Origin: Chromera velia
Lineage: Eukaryota; Sar; Chromeraceae
Direction of reading: 5' to 3'
Assembly: GCA_018398765.1 (NCBI GenBank)
Contig: JAHBMJ010001164.1
Coordinates: forward strand, 9,189-19,918
DNA length: 10,730 nucleotides
Below, one piece after another: positions 1-10,730 of this stretch (its first letter is position 1; the number at the start of each line of letters is the position of its first letter). A program made the position numbers and the translations under genes. The notes under the pieces were generated by a model. That model was not told where the DNA came from, ran no database searches, and was given only the letters and a program-made list of their open reading frames with translations.

Positions 1-900
1 CCCCCTATGCTAAAGGCATTTCATCCCCCTATACTACGATGTTAGAGCCACCAACAAACTCCATCTGGGATCGAGGTAAAACCAACGCTAGACACTAACT
101 AGATACCATAGACCTTTAAAGACTTGAACCCTCAAAATCCTTGATACTCCAGCGCACCTTAGAGCCAAGCGTGCTCGTAGGCAGCAACGGAACAAGTTTG
201 TATATATGCATAATGATTGTCTTCGTTCTCTTAAAAGATTGATGGTAAAATGAGTAGGCATATTATGGACATAATAGCTGGTACTAGCTAGCCTAGTAGC
301 TACCACCGCTATTAACTACTCTTGAGGTCTTTCTCTTCTCATAACAATAAGTTTCGTTGATATGCAAAGATTTATCAGTAAGATACTAAAGCCAATATCT
401 GCTGTTAACAATTTAACGTGAAGTTCTGACTATATTTTTTAAAGAATTTAAAAAGTTCTTTCCTAGTTCTTATCTTTCATGATGACTAGATTCAAGTAGA
501 TTCAAACTGCTTTATTAACCTTTATATAATTCTTTATCATTCAATAAAATTAAATGGAAGATTGATCTCTTGCTCCAATGCTGAATAGCCGACGTCTATA
601 GCTGTTTCAACTTTCTAGCCGTTTCACTCTGACGCTTCTAAGAAAAGCGCTTATACCCCTTAGACCTCTCTAGACACTTCAATTAAACAGCTTACGGGGC
701 GCTCTTAGCTTGCATATTATAACTAGTACTATAATAAAAACGCGTTTTCCTCTTGTTTCTATTCTATGTCACCATGTGCGCGCATCAACGACATTCACAT
801 CTGTATTGAGGCTGCATCAGTTCACGATACGCTAGACGATACGTAAAATATTCATCATTGATGACTAAGCATCATAACTGGATCAACAATCAACACTAGC
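1..900. other. AT-rich region without a supported gene
   Basis: This stretch is visibly richer in A and T than the gene that follows and largely lacks the microsatellites found in the introns. The longest open frame is 72 codons (minus strand, 88-306), Arg/Leu/Cys-rich, starting at a non-obvious site and resembling no family I know. No tRNA fold, rRNA block, terminal repeat or transposase motif was recognised. It is best read as intergenic sequence, possibly an old insertion. Confidence 0.5.
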
Positions 901-1013
901 TGTATGTCAAATAGAAAAAGGCCAAAGGCAAGTTGCCTGAGACAGAGACCATTCATTCCTGCAAAGCCATCATCTAGGAACGAGAGTAGGCCGGATCGAG
1001 GCACTCGACTCAA
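901..1013 (-). other. 3' flank or 3' UTR of the coiled-coil gene
   Basis: This is the sequence just past the TAG on the minus strand. It shifts from the GC-rich exon toward the AT-rich block. I see no canonical AATAAA polyadenylation signal, so the transcript end cannot be placed. Confidence 0.4.
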
Positions 1014-10619
<9,606 letters not shown>

Positions 10620-10655
<36 letters not shown>

Positions 10656-10730
10656 GCACGCACGCACGCACACACAAACACACACGCACGCACACACACA
10701 CACGAGAGAGAGAGAGAGAGAGAGTGAGAG
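10620..10730 (-). other. End of an upstream intron: CA, ACGC and GA repeats up to the exon 1 acceptor
   Basis: On the plus strand it reads CA (about 10622-10650), ACGC units, more CA, then GA to the window edge. On the coding strand this is CT followed by TG ending in GTGTGTGCAG, the acceptor of exon 1. The gene therefore continues past the window. Confidence 0.8.

Noticed and set aside
80-115. actagatacc resembling the small-subunit rRNA attagataccc motif
   Set aside because: Only about ten bases agree and the flanks do not resemble the conserved rRNA loop; not enough to call an rRNA fragment.
88-306. 72-codon minus-strand frame in the AT-rich block
   Set aside because: Short, no recognisable motif, composition not different from background; a chance frame is more likely.

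Overview
The window is eukaryotic. It is dominated by one minus-strand, intron-rich protein-coding gene that enters from the right edge and ends at a TAG at 1014-1016. No rRNA, tRNA, CRISPR array, prokaryotic operon or intact mobile element is visible. I rebuilt the gene by following the open, charged, heptad-containing frame from exon to exon on the minus strand and asking whether each GT donor and AG acceptor carries the reading frame over. Fourteen exons (10619 down to 1014) join through 13 introns with matching phase at every junction. They give 3549 nt of coding sequence: 1182 residues plus stop, with the N-terminus beyond the window.

The predicted product is a long E/R/K/A/L/Q-rich coiled-coil protein. 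It opens with an alpha-helical coiled coil. A Ser/Pro-rich, probably disordered block with twelve S/T-P sites follows (protein residues about 73-224, counted from the first residue in this window). Then comes about 850 residues of mostly coiled coil, and a Lys/Glu- and Pro-rich C-terminal tail. I recognise no catalytic or named domain. A structural or scaffold role (cytoskeleton, centrosome, basal body or similar) is only inferred from architecture.

Layout: 1-about 900 is AT-rich sequence without a supported gene; about 900-1013 is 3' flank; 1014-10619 is the gene; 10620-10730 is the end of a further upstream intron. The introns (201-1167 nt) hold nearly all the repeats: a 41-bp minisatellite (about 1970-2312), a 400-bp degenerate TCAG array (2404-2801), an AT/GA/TG/CG composite (3214-3380), an 83-bp tandem repeat that copies a splice acceptor (5371-5650), a roughly 290-bp CT tract (8651-8943), and many shorter CA, GA, TCTG and TCAG tracts. 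Acceptors almost all end in GCAG, and donors are loose GT sites (GTCAGT, GTCTGT, GTTGGT, GTGAGT).

The exon/intron style, relaxed donors, tetranucleotide repeats and coiled-coil-rich product would suit a protist with long repeat-laden introns, for example a chromerid-type alveolate. That placement is a guess. The points most worth checking are the repeated splice acceptor in intron 6, an unlisted open segment with good splice signals in the same intron (5743-5910), a possible 33-nt microexon (4070-4102), and two junctions with alternative donor/acceptor pairs that preserve the frame.
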